In this document: one piece after another, positions 8,870 to 19,770 of the stretch
Numbering within the stretch: the stretch's first letter is position 1
Layout: each line of letters begins with the position of its first letter
Source of the DNA: Lysobacterales bacterium
Lineage (GTDB): Bacteria > Pseudomonadota > Gammaproteobacteria > Xanthomonadales > SZUA-38
Direction of reading: 5' to 3'
NCBI GenBank assembly: GCA_030065125.1
Contig: JASJDM010000021.1
Coordinates: 62,001 to 126,000, forward strand
DNA length: 64,000 nt
Translations under genes and position numbers: made by a program
The notes under the pieces: model-generated
Seen by the model: the letters and a program-made list of their open reading frames with translations, nothing else
Database searches by the model: none
Told to the model about the DNA's origin: nothing

Positions 8870-9334
8870 ATGGAAAGGCTCGAATGGTCGGCCGAATTTG
8901 AACTGGGTATCGACGTCATCGATGCGCAGCATCGGCGGATCGTGGACTACATCAACGAACTGTGCGAGGTGGAGGATTCCGCAGGAGACCGGGAGGTGGT
9001 CTCCCGGGTTCTCCACAACCTGGTGGATTACACCGTTTCCCACTTCGCCTTCGAGGAGGCGCTGCTGGAGGAAGTGGATTATGCCACTCTGGCTCCCCAC
9101 CAGCGGACGCACCAGTCTTTTATCCGGCGAATCGACGACCTGAAGTCCAGATTTGAACAGGGAGAGTGGGTGGTTGCAGAGCTCGGCGGGCTTTTGCAGA
9201 CCTGGCTGATCGACCATATTCAAAGTGAGGATGCCCGGTATGCGCCCGAGGTTCGCAAGCGGTTCCTCAGCCGTGACTCCGTCGATCAGCGCAGTTGGGT
9301 GGAGCGTGCCGCTGCCCGGTTCTTCGGGCGCTAA
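8870..9334 (+). CDS. Bacteriohemerythrin 2
   Basis: A 154-residue hemerythrin with a complete di-iron site: H21, H58, E62, H77, H81, H116 and D121. It is clearly a tandem paralogue of the gene before it, sharing the DVID-QH-RIV-YIN start, the HFAFEE block and an aromatic ARFFG tail matching the ARLFG of the first copy. The GGAGACC before the ATG is a fair ribosome site. Two hemerythrins in one operon may form heteromers or serve different oxygen affinities. Both lack any fused signalling domain. Confidence 0.93.
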   Translation: MERLEWSAEFELGIDVIDAQHRRIVDYINELCEVEDSAGDREVVSRVLHNLVDYTVSHFAFEEALLEEVDYATLAPHQRTHQSFIRRIDDLKSRFEQGEWVVAELGGLLQTWLIDHIQSEDARYAPEVRKRFLSRDSVDQRSWVERAAARFFGR

Positions 9335-9460
9335 GGAAATTCCCCACCGAATTCCGGCACAGTGGTTTTGCCGCTGGCCGGCGTCCGGATACCTTCCCAC
9401 GGGCACTTGGGATATTCTCTGGGTCACCCGTCGTCGGAGGACGCAACGGAAGACTTGGCG

Positions 9461-10312
9461 GTGCAAGGTTACCTTCTGGCTTACTCCTTTTTGTGCTTTT
9501 GCGTGGGCATCGCCTGCCTGGGCATCAATCTTGTATCGGCTTGGCGAAAAGATGATGACCTGGCACGGACCTTCCTGTGGTTTTATGTCGCATTGAGCCT
9601 GCTGGTTTTCGGCGCCCTGCTGCGCAGCTTCTTTGAGCTGATTCCCGACGCCGTGCCGCCGGCGGCCCGATTCGGTGTGGAGTACATGGAGTCGTTTATC
9701 GGCCGCTACGGGGTGATGTTCACGCTGCCGTTGTTTGCCCACCGTGTTTTTGCGGTCAGTGATTCCCGGCGGTATTGGGCCATAGCGGCCGTGGTCGCCC
9801 TGGCATTCGTGGGCCAGCACGTCACGGAATTCCTGCTGACCAAGCAATGGGATGAGCGCGGAGACGTGTTTGAAGACGTGCTGCTGGCGGGTATTGGGCT
9901 TTATGCGCTGGGCCTGGGCATGGTCCGATTCAACGCAGCGGGGGTTTATCGGCCCCTGGCGGTCCGGTTTGTCGTGCTGATTGCGGCAGGCCTGCCGGGA
10001 ATTGCCTACGATCTGTTCATCAGCGGGGACGGCCAGCTGCAGTTTTATCCCCTGTTTTATTGCATCGGCAGCGTAGTCACCACCCACTGCCTGGTCCGCC
10101 GGCAGGCAGGACCCGGAACCATCTCACCCCAGTGGGGACTGAGCGAGCGCGAGGCCCAGGTGGCAGGTCTGGTCCAGCGTGGTCTCAGCAACAAGGCCAT
10201 TGCGGAACAGCTCAACATATCCACCAACACCGTCAAAACCCATTTGCGGTCGGTATTCGATAAAAGCGGGCTTCGGTCCCGGTTCGAGTTGATCTCCGGG
10301 GGGCGTCGGTGA
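9461..10312 (+). CDS. Membrane-anchored LuxR-type transcription regulator
   Basis: About 283 residues with six or seven hydrophobic segments in the first 215, followed by a C-terminal LuxR/GerE helix-turn-helix. The signature is LSEREAQVAGLVQRGLSNKA then ISTNTVKTHLRSVF. The layout fits a one-component regulator that reads a membrane or envelope signal directly. GTG 9461 is preferred because GGAAG (9448-9452) is eight bases upstream; a start at 9362 would add about 33 residues with no hydrophobic or conserved pattern. It follows the hemerythrin pair by about 125 bases, so it may be a separate unit. The signal and target genes are unknown. Confidence 0.85.
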   Translation: MQGYLLAYSFLCFCVGIACLGINLVSAWRKDDDLARTFLWFYVALSLLVFGALLRSFFELIPDAVPPAARFGVEYMESFIGRYGVMFTLPLFAHRVFAVSDSRRYWAIAAVVALAFVGQHVTEFLLTKQWDERGDVFEDVLLAGIGLYALGLGMVRFNAAGVYRPLAVRFVVLIAAGLPGIAYDLFISGDGQLQFYPLFYCIGSVVTTHCLVRRQAGPGTISPQWGLSEREAQVAGLVQRGLSNKAIAEQLNISTNTVKTHLRSVFDKSGLRSRFELISGGRR

Positions 10313-10443
10313 CCTGACAGCAGCATGCACGCCCCCTGATATCCACGCTTTCATCCCAAAGCATGACCCCAAATCATGCCCATGGGCGATACCCGATCCT
10401 GCATCGCTCAGCCACACTGAAGCCCTGGCTGAGGAGTACCGTG

Positions 10444-11655
10444 ATGAAAATTTCAGCACTGATTGTGGTCCTGGTCGTGGCCGCCGGCACTGCGGGGGCC
10501 TCTGGGCAGGCGACAGCGCCCTGGCCCCAGCGGGTACTGGTCACCAACGACAACGGTATTGATGATTCAGCCATGGTGGAACTGGCCCGGGCCCTGGCCA
10601 GGGTAACGGAGACTTACGTGGTGGCGGCTACGACGGACCGGAGTGGGACTACCAACCTGATGTCCGCAGTACGCAGGGGAGAATTCCGGGTGGAGCGCCG
10701 GGATCTGGGTGAAGGCATCCAGGCCTACGCTCTGGAGGGATATCCGGCGGACTGTGTGCTGTTTGCCCTGGCTGGACCCATGCGCGACGCGCCGCCGGAC
10801 CTGGTGATCTCCGGTATCAATGGCGGCCCCAACCTGGGTGACGACTGGTTTGGCTCCGGCACCATCGGTGCCGCAAGAACCGCTGCCTATTTGGGGATAC
10901 CGGCGGTGGCGGTGTCCGGCGTCGAGGATGACGATCCGCAATCCGTGCGCGCGGCGGTGCAGTGGGTGGTGGAGCTGGTCCGCAGTGACGCGGTTCGCCT
11001 GCTGACACCACCCCAGTACCTGACCGTCAGCCTTCCCCTGGTGTCCCCGGCGGAAATATCGGGCGTAGAGGTGGTCCACCGGGCGCGGGGTCTGGTGACG
11101 GGAACCCTGACGCCGCCTGAACAAGCGCTGCCGGGACAGCTGCAGCGGTGGCAGCTTGACCTGTCTGTCAATCCTGATGCCGCACCGCCCGGGTCAGACG
11201 TTGCGGCCGTCCGGCGAGGCGCCATCGCGATCGTGCCCATGCGGGTGGATGAATCGGACCCGGACCTTCGGGCGCGGCTGCTTGCTGCTCCCGGGTTGCT
11301 GCCGGATTGGGTTCCACCGGCACCACAGTCCGGGGTGGAGTCCACCTGCCCCTCAGGGCTGGGCGTGGTGATCGACGATGCCGAGGACGAATCCGGCCGC
11401 GAGTGGGGTGTTTTAATTGAAGAGGTCATGCCGGGCGGCAGGGCAGAGGCGCTGGGGATGCGGGTCGGTGACGTGGTCCTGTCGCTGAACGGGGTCGACC
11501 TGGCGGTGTCCCGCATGTCCAGGGAGGACCCGGATGACCGCTTTCTGAAGATCATGCGGGGCCTGGGCTGCGGCGATCAGGTTGAGATGACCTACGTTCG
11601 GAACGGCGAACCGGGGCAGATCAGGTTCCGGATTCCCGCGGCGCGGGGGCACTAG
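10444..11655 (+). CDS. Secreted SurE-like nucleotidase fused to a PDZ domain
   Basis: A 403-residue protein: a Sec signal peptide (1-23), a SurE-type 5'/3'-nucleotidase domain (about 28-290) and a C-terminal PDZ domain (about 310-400). SurE metal residues can be placed at D36, S67 (TTDRSG) and N126 (ISGINGG). The normally invariant DD pair reads D36-N37, so one metal ligand is changed. The PDZ region shows VLIEEVMPGGRAEALGMRVGD, typical of a peptide-binding groove. E. coli-type SurE is cytoplasmic and has no PDZ, so export plus this fusion is unusual. ATG 10444 has GAGGAG (10431-10436) upstream. Activity may be reduced or altered. Confidence 0.85.
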   Translation: MKISALIVVLVVAAGTAGASGQATAPWPQRVLVTNDNGIDDSAMVELARALARVTETYVVAATTDRSGTTNLMSAVRRGEFRVERRDLGEGIQAYALEGYPADCVLFALAGPMRDAPPDLVISGINGGPNLGDDWFGSGTIGAARTAAYLGIPAVAVSGVEDDDPQSVRAAVQWVVELVRSDAVRLLTPPQYLTVSLPLVSPAEISGVEVVHRARGLVTGTLTPPEQALPGQLQRWQLDLSVNPDAAPPGSDVAAVRRGAIAIVPMRVDESDPDLRARLLAAPGLLPDWVPPAPQSGVESTCPSGLGVVIDDAEDESGREWGVLIEEVMPGGRAEALGMRVGDVVLSLNGVDLAVSRMSREDPDDRFLKIMRGLGCGDQVEMTYVRNGEPGQIRFRIPAARGH

Positions 11656-11739
11656 GGACGATCGGAAGGCCCCCGGAAATCCGAGCCTGTATCGCCTTGG
11701 ATTTCACGGTATCGTGTTGACTGACCTACTGGAGCCAGC

Positions 11740-12009
11740 ATGACTCGAATAACTCGCCTGAACCTGGACGTACTCAAACCCCATCACCCGGACCTGTTGG
11801 AGCTGGGTCGCCAGCTTGCCTCCCAGGGGAAGCTCCGGGTCAAGCTGGTGGTGAAGGAAATGGACGAACGGACGGAGACCCTGCAGATTGAAGTCACCGG
11901 GCCGGATATTGATTTTGACCGATTGAAAATTGCCATCAGCGAATTCGGCGCCTCGCTGCACAGCATCGACGAAGTCGAGGTGGAACACACGCCCGAGACA
12001 CCGGACTGA
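11740..12009 (+). CDS. DUF211 family protein
   Basis: An 89-residue protein with the full DUF211 pattern: RLNLDVLKPHHPDLLEL at the start, VKEMDERTETLQIEVTGPDI in the middle and ASLHSIDEVEVEH at the end. DUF211 proteins are small ferredoxin-like (alpha/beta) proteins best known from archaea, with no established function. GGAG precedes the ATG. It stands 180 bases before a hybrid kinase and 3.1 kb before a TIGR00267-type membrane protein that also has archaeal relatives, which hints at a shared role in metal or membrane homeostasis. That link is inference. Confidence 0.85.
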   Translation: MTRITRLNLDVLKPHHPDLLELGRQLASQGKLRVKLVVKEMDERTETLQIEVTGPDIDFDRLKIAISEFGASLHSIDEVEVEHTPETPD

Positions 12010-12092
12010 TCCGGTCCCTGTTTCCCTTCCCCGGACGCCCTGTTCAGGCCTGTTGAGACCTGTCCGGCAACTGTAAACCTATGTCAGGACGT

Positions 12093-12108
12093 CTTGCCGC
12101 ATGGCAAG
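12093..12108 (+). terminator. Short hairpin after DUF211 gene
   Basis: CTTGCC (12093-12098) pairs with GGCAAG (12103-12108) around a GCAT loop in the 180-bp gap before the hybrid kinase. There is no T-tract, so it is a weak terminator or leader structure at best. Confidence 0.25.
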
Positions 12109-12189
12109 GGCGGGGCTACGATCGATCGTGATGTATTGTCAGCCCCGAACAGGTAAGGCCTGGCCGAGCCTGCGGGGTGGGGGAATCTC

Positions 12190-14982
12190 GTGGATACGAA
12201 TCTGACCGACAAGGAACAACAACTGGATATCGCTGATCGCCGCGCGCTCGATGCGCTGCAGTGGATTCAGCGATTCATGCTGCACCATCTTGCGATCCTG
12301 GTGCCCGGCATGTTGCTGGCGGGATGGCAGGGCTTTCAAAGCGGTTCCATTCTGTCCTGGATCCTGGCCGGCTACTTCGCCCTGTTGACCGGTGCCGTGG
12401 CTCTGGCCTGGCATCTGTCCCGGCGCGACGATGAGCCCGACCTTGAGGAATGGCGTCTCGGCATGCTGACTTACGCCGTTGCGGCCGGTGCCGGCTGGGG
12501 CGCATGCGCGCTGCTGGTGCTGGACCCGGCCAGCACTACCTCGGTGTATCTCACCACCAGCCTGACCCTTGCTGCGCTGGGGGCCGGCGTGGTGCTGTTT
12601 TCTTTCTCCACCACCAACCAGCTGGCGTTCGCGGCCCCGGCGGTAGTGCCACTCATGCTGCGTCTGACCCTGGCAGATCCTGTCAGTGCGATTGCGATTG
12701 TCGCGGTACTGGCCGCTCTGGCCGTGCTGCTGCTGGTGACCGGCCACACCAGCGGTCTGTTCGAAGAGCGCATCCTCTATCGGCTGGAAAGCGAAGATCG
12801 GGTCGGGCCGTTGCGCGAGGCCGAGGCCCGCGGCGACCAGGCCGAGGCTGCCCGGATGCAGATGGAACAGGAGCGCGATGCCGTTCGCGAGGAAATGAGC
12901 GAACTCAGCCGCCAGGCCCAGCAGGCCGCCCTGGCCAAGGACGAGTTCCTGGCCACCATCAGCCATGAAATCCGTACGCCGCTGAACGGCATCCTGCCGC
13001 TGGTGGACCTGATGCGGGGCACCAACCTGGACGATGACCAGCGCGCCCACATGAACACCATTCTGGCCTCGTCGCGGCACCTGCTGTCCATCGTGGACAG
13101 CATGCTGGACTACTCAAAAATGCAGGCCGGCAAACTCGAGCTGGAAACAGTGGGTTTCAACCTGGCCGACCTGCTGGAGTCGGTGACCAAGCCGCTGTCC
13201 AAATCGGCGGAACGTAAGAAGGTCGCGCTGCAGACACGTATCGAATCCAATGTCCGGGTGGCGGTGCGCGGGGACCCCGTGCGCCTGCGCCAGGTGCTCA
13301 CCAACCTGGTCAGCAATGCCGTGAAGTTCACGGAAAAAGGCAAGGTGCATGTGACCATTTCGTCCTGCGCGGAAACGCCGTCGGAGTATCGCCTGCGGTT
13401 TCGGATCCGGGATACCGGCGTCGGCATGGACCAGGCGACCATTGGAAAACTGTTTCAGCCATTCACCCAGGCCGACGCCTCGGTAACCCGCAATTTCGGC
13501 GGCAGTGGTCTGGGACTGGTCATCTCCAAGCAGCTGGTCGACCTGATGGGCGGCGAAATCGGCGTGGACTCCGAACTCGGCAAGGGTTCGGAATTCTGGT
13601 TCGAGCTGCCTCTGCAGAAGGCCGTGGGTGACATGTCGCCGGAAGCCCGGCGGTTGGCCGGTGTGCGTATGCTGCTGGTCACCCGCGAGCAGGATTTTGC
13701 CCGCCGCGCGACCCGCTTTGCGCAGAACAGCGGCTGCAACGTGGAACTGGCGGCCGGCGCCAAGGACGCGGTCATCAAGATCAAGAAGGGTCACCTGGAG
13801 CGTGGCTACTGGGAAGTCGATGTGCTGGCCATCGATGCGGCTTCGGTTGGCCCCAAGGGGCTGGTTCTGGCCAAGAAGGTGGGCATGCACCCCAAGCTGG
13901 GCAAACCGATCCTGCTGTTCAATGCCGGCGGCAAGGTGCCGGGTGGCCTGGCGGACCTGCCCCGGGCGGGGGCCGTCAAGGCCAGCTGCACCACCGAAGA
14001 GCTGGCTGACGCTATCGACGCGCTGGTCGTCAAGTCAGGACCGGCATCGGATACCAGGACCGAAAGCGTGCTGGACGCAGAATACAAGGAAGAAGCGCCC
14101 ATCGATGCTCGCGTGCTGCTGGTGGAAGACAACCACATCAACCTGACGGTCGCGACCAACATCATGGAGGCGCTCAAGCTGGACTTCGAAGTGGCGGAGA
14201 ACGGCAAGCAGGCGCTGGCGTTGATGACGAAAGGCGGATTCGACGCCGTGTTGATGGACTGCATGATGCCGATCCTCGATGGTTACTCCGCGACGCGCCA
14301 GTGGCGGGAACTGGAGCAGCGTGAGGGTCTTGAACGCCTGCCGATCATTGCAATGACTGCCAACGCCATGGCCGGAGACGCGGAGAAGTGCATTGAAGCC
14401 GGCATGGACGCGTATATGTCCAAACCCCTGGATAAACACGTCATTGCTGAACACCTGCGGCGATTCGTGCACTCCGACGGCGCGTCGCCCAGGCCGGATA
14501 CCGGCACGCCAGCTGAAACGCCCAAGGCCGAACGGGTTGAATTCGGCAAGGCTGAACCGGTCGAGCCCAAGGCTGAAGAGGCTCCAGTACCTGGTCCTGT
14601 GCCGGACGAGAAACCCAATCCGGAGCCTGGCCCGGTGCCCGACCTGGACCCGAGTGTGCTGGGCAAGCTTGCCGGTGTCATGAGCGGCGACCAGATCCAG
14701 GAGCTGGTGGATGCCTATCTGCTGGAATCACCTACCGGTGTGGAAAAGATGCAGGCAGCCTTCGAGTCGAGCGATCTGGACGAGGTGGCGGACCACGCTC
14801 ACGAACTGAAGTCGACCAGCGCAAGCCTGGGCGTGGCGGTGATGAGAAGGCTATGCCAGAGCATCGAAGCTGCCGCCAGGGCCGGCGAGCCGGAAACCGT
14901 AGGAGACGATCTCGGCCGGCTGACACCTGCCCTGCAGCGTGCCACCCAGCTGCTCCGGGAGTTCAAACCGCTGCCGGCTTAG
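12190..14982 (+). CDS. Hybrid histidine kinase (TM-HisKA-HATPase-REC-REC-Hpt)
   Basis: A BarA-like multi-step phosphorelay kinase of 930 residues. Four or five membrane segments (about 30-190) precede a coiled coil and a HisKA domain with phospho-accepting H259 in [10 protein letters not shown]. The ATPase has [20 protein letters not shown] and [10 protein letters not shown] boxes. A first receiver-like domain (about 490-610) lacks a clear acidic pocket. A second receiver has VLLVEDN and Asp690 in LMDCMMP. After a Pro/Glu-rich linker (about 765-815) comes an Hpt domain with H871 in HAHELKS. GTG 12190 follows a G-rich stretch. No cognate response regulator is adjacent. The small extracytoplasmic part suggests a membrane-associated signal. 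Confidence 0.93.
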   Translation: MDTNLTDKEQQLDIADRRALDALQWIQRFMLHHLAILVPGMLLAGWQGFQSGSILSWILAGYFALLTGAVALAWHLSRRDDEPDLEEWRLGMLTYAVAAGAGWGACALLVLDPASTTSVYLTTSLTLAALGAGVVLFSFSTTNQLAFAAPAVVPLMLRLTLADPVSAIAIVAVLAALAVLLLVTGHTSGLFEERILYRLESEDRVGPLREAEARGDQAEAARMQMEQERDAVREEMSELSRQAQQAALAKDEFLATISHEIRTPLNGILPLVDLMRGTNLDDDQRAHMNTILASSRHLLSIVDSMLDYSKMQAGKLELETVGFNLADLLESVTKPLSKSAERKKVALQTRIESNVRVAVRGDPVRLRQVLTNLVSNAVKFTEKGKVHVTISSCAETPSEYRLRFRIRDTGVGMDQATIGKLFQPFTQADASVTRNFGGSGLGLVISKQLVDLMGGEIGVDSELGKGSEFWFELPLQKAVGDMSPEARRLAGVRMLLVTREQDFARRATRFAQNSGCNVELAAGAKDAVIKIKKGHLERGYWEVDVLAIDAASVGPKGLVLAKKVGMHPKLGKPILLFNAGGKVPGGLADLPRAGAVKASCTTEELADAIDALVVKSGPASDTRTESVLDAEYKEEAPIDARVLLVEDNHINLTVATNIMEALKLDFEVAENGKQALALMTKGGFDAVLMDCMMPILDGYSATRQWRELEQREGLERLPIIAMTANAMAGDAEKCIEAGMDAYMSKPLDKHVIAEHLRRFVHSDGASPRPDTGTPAETPKAERVEFGKAEPVEPKAEEAPVPGPVPDEKPNPEPGPVPDLDPSVLGKLAGVMSGDQIQELVDAYLLESPTGVEKMQAAFESSDLDEVADHAHELKSTSASLGVAVMRRLCQSIEAAARAGEPETVGDDLGRLTPALQRATQLLREFKPLPA

Positions 14983-15130
14983 CCTCCTGGTGACGGCTGG
15001 CGATCCCAGGGCGACCGCCGTCGCCTTCGGGAAAGTCTTATGGTCAGCCGCTTCGAAACCGGGTCAAACTGGACTTTTCCGGCAACCGGAGCCAATCCAA
15101 CATGGAACAAACCCGGCTGGTGGGTGGCTG

Positions 15131-15702
15131 ATGCCAGACTTGGGTGACCTGCATCTGGCGCACCACCTGTCGCGCTCCCGGGCCATCGTCCGCCGTTATT
15201 TCGTGGTTAACGGTTTCGATGGCGCCTTAACCATGCTCGGCCTGGTTACGGGCTTTTACCTGGGCGGTGACGTCGCGCTGGAGGTGGTTATCGCTGCCTG
15301 CGTGGGTGCCGCCGTTGCCCTGGGCATCAGCGGACTGACCAGTGCGTATCTCAGCGAGTCCGCCGAGCGCCAGCGCGCCCTGGCAGAACTGGAAGCAGCC
15401 ATGGTGTCAGACCTTTCCGACACGGCTCAGGGCAGCGCTGCCCGGGTGCTGCCCTGGCTGGTTGCCCTGGTGAACGGCGCCGCCCCGGTGGTGATGTCGC
15501 TGCTTATCATTACACCGTTGTGGCTGGCCAGAGCCGGCGTTCCGCTGCCCCTGGAACCCCTGCTCTCCGCCATCGCCACGGCCTTCATCTGCATTTTCGG
15601 TCTGGGCGTGTTTCTCGGTCGGGTGGGGGGCACGTCCTGGCTGTGGAGCGGGATCAAAACCCTGGCTATAGCCCTGGTCACCGTTCTGATCATTATTCTG
15701 TT

Positions 15703-15706
<4 letters not shown>
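15131..15706 (+). CDS. VIT/CCC1-family membrane protein (TIGR00267-like)
   Basis: A 191-residue membrane protein of the VIT1/CCC1 (vacuolar iron transporter) superfamily, closest in pattern to the archaeal-type TIGR00267 group. It starts RYFVVNGFDGALTMLGLVTG and continues with ISGLTSAYLSESAERQRALAEL, then about three hydrophobic helices (five in total). The charged middle helix carries Glu and Arg residues that bind metal in related transporters. Its TGA overlaps the ATG of the P-type ATPase gene as ATGA, so the two are translationally coupled. Iron or manganese export is the family expectation; the substrate here is not shown. Confidence 0.82.
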
Positions 15707-18351
<2,645 letters not shown>

Positions 18352-18550
18352 CGGGCGGGATCCGCGACAGTGTCGGAGTTGGGAATCTACCTACAGAGTC
18401 CAGCAGCGGGATGTGACAAACTTTCGGTTCCGGGATTCCAATGCCGGAGGTGTGCGCCTACCCGGCCACTCCTGACGGCAGCATGGAAGCCAGCGAAAGG
18501 CCCACGGGTCCCATGCCCGACACTTCAACCGAACGAATGGAAACGCCGTC

Positions 18551-19009
18551 ATGAGTCTAGTACAGGTCCGCGACATGCTGGACAGGGTTTGTGAATTCCA
18601 TGGCCATCTCTCCAGCTACTATCATCAGCTTTCTGACGATGCGTCCCAGTCCCGAGTGAAATTGATTCTGAACCTGCTGAGCCAGCACGAGCAGGGTCTG
18701 CGCGAAGGCCTGGAAGCCTATGAAAGGGACGCGTCCAAAAACGTCATGGACTCCTGGGTCGATTGCCCCAATTGCGAGGAGATCCGGAGACGGTTCGACC
18801 AGCTGACGTCCACGGGAATGGATGCCAGCCTGGAAACCGTTGTCGAGCTGTGCTTCAGCGTGGACCAGTGCCTGTTCGATTTCTATCGCGAAGGAGAGGA
18901 ACACGCGCCAAACGCCAGGGTCAAGCAGGTCTTCCACAGCCTGAAAGACCTGCAGGAAGGGGAGGTTCGCAAGCTGGCATGGAGCGCAACCCAGATCAAT
19001 GACGCCTGA
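18551..19009 (+). CDS. Ferritin-like four-helix protein, divergent ligands
   Basis: A 152-residue, almost all-helical protein I cannot assign to a named family. Its spacing looks like a rubrerythrin/ferritin-like bundle: helix one with FHGHLSSYYHQL, helix two with LLSQHEQGLREGLEAYE, a short CPNC-containing connector, helix three with VELCFSVDQCLFDFYREGEE, and helix four ending LQEGEVRKLAW. The ExxH pairs of ferritins are only partly kept (E for one ligand, H or D for others), so the metal site may be altered or absent. It follows the P-type ATPase by 199 bases and, with VIT/CCC1 nearby, suggests metal handling. This is inference. Confidence 0.6.
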   Translation: MSLVQVRDMLDRVCEFHGHLSSYYHQLSDDASQSRVKLILNLLSQHEQGLREGLEAYERDASKNVMDSWVDCPNCEEIRRRFDQLTSTGMDASLETVVELCFSVDQCLFDFYREGEEHAPNARVKQVFHSLKDLQEGEVRKLAWSATQINDA

Positions 19010-19015
19010 CCGGTT

Positions 19016-19028
19016 GGGCGCCCGGGCG
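19016..19028. terminator. Possible bidirectional terminator
   Basis: The 23-bp gap between two convergent genes contains CGCCCGGGCG (19019-19028), a perfect ten-base palindrome that also forms GGGCGCCC (19016-19023), followed by TTTGC. It is short and the loop is not clear, so confidence is low. Confidence 0.3.
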
Positions 19029-19032
19029 TTTG

Positions 19033-19767
19033 CTAGTTGATAGGCTCCAATAGAAACGTTGGCTGGTGGAGGATGCTCTGGCAGAACACGCTGACCTGGA
19101 GCCCCGCCTGCCGCGCCAACCCTTCAAAGCCGCCGCGGTCAACCCGCACGCAGTGCAGCGGCCCCGAGGGCTCCACCCGATACCCCGGCGGATTCTCCGA
19201 CTCCGCCGGCACGCCGTATTCGGCGAAAACGCTGACGTAGATCTGCCCTCCGGGGGCCAGCAGCGGACGCAAAACGGCCAGGTGCGCCCCCATGTCGGCC
19301 AGCAGCATGTGGGTGAAGACCGACCGCAGCACGATCAGATCATGGCCGGACGGGATGTGGGCCAGTTCAACCTCGTTGAGGGGGCGGCCCCCGGGGTTGT
19401 AGCGGGCGTTCTGAATGTCCACCGTGTGAAAGGTCACCCTTTCTGCGGCGAGGTGTTGCTGACACCAGTCGATGGTAGCGGCTTTTACGTCCACACCCGT
19501 ATAACGGGCGAAATCAACGCCCAACTGTTGCAGTCCGGTCAGCAGGCGAGCGGACCCGCAGCCCCAGTCAAGAAGGTTCAGCCCTGCCAGTGACTCGGCC
19601 GGCGATTGAAAACGACCCTGGTGGAGTTGCAGCAGCTGGGCCACGGACGTTGCCAGGGCTACACCGTTTTCGACATAGACCCGATCATCATGCTGGTCCC
19701 GTGGGCCGGCCCGTAAGCCGGCCGGTGGCAGTACAGGCCTGGTTGCATGAGGCGTTGACTCACCCAT
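19033..19767 (-). CDS. Class I SAM-dependent methyltransferase
   Basis: A 244-residue cytosolic methyltransferase with a Rossmann-like fold. Motif I is LLDWGCGSARLL (65-76), followed by the acidic motif II region YTGVDV and the motif IV area HDLIVLRSVFTHML. LLAPGGQIYVSVF matches motif VI. The acceptor cannot be read; the HxLxxD/PGG arrangement is general for small-molecule methyltransferases. The start lies three bases after the stop of the Kef-type antiporter gene, so it is the second gene of that operon. There is no obvious functional link beyond shared transcription. It converges with the ferritin-like gene. Confidence 0.83.
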   Translation of the reverse strand: MGESTPHATRPVLPPAGLRAGPRDQHDDRVYVENGVALATSVAQLLQLHQGRFQSPAESLAGLNLLDWGCGSARLLTGLQQLGVDFARYTGVDVKAATIDWCQQHLAAERVTFHTVDIQNARYNPGGRPLNEVELAHIPSGHDLIVLRSVFTHMLLADMGAHLAVLRPLLAPGGQIYVSVFAEYGVPAESENPPGYRVEPSGPLHCVRVDRGGFEGLARQAGLQVSVFCQSILHQPTFLLEPIN

Positions 19768-19770
19768 GGC

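Noticed and set aside
18352-18550. Riboswitch or small RNA in the gap before the ferritin-like gene
   Set aside because: Short complementary stretches occur but no known riboswitch core or conserved pattern could be recognised.
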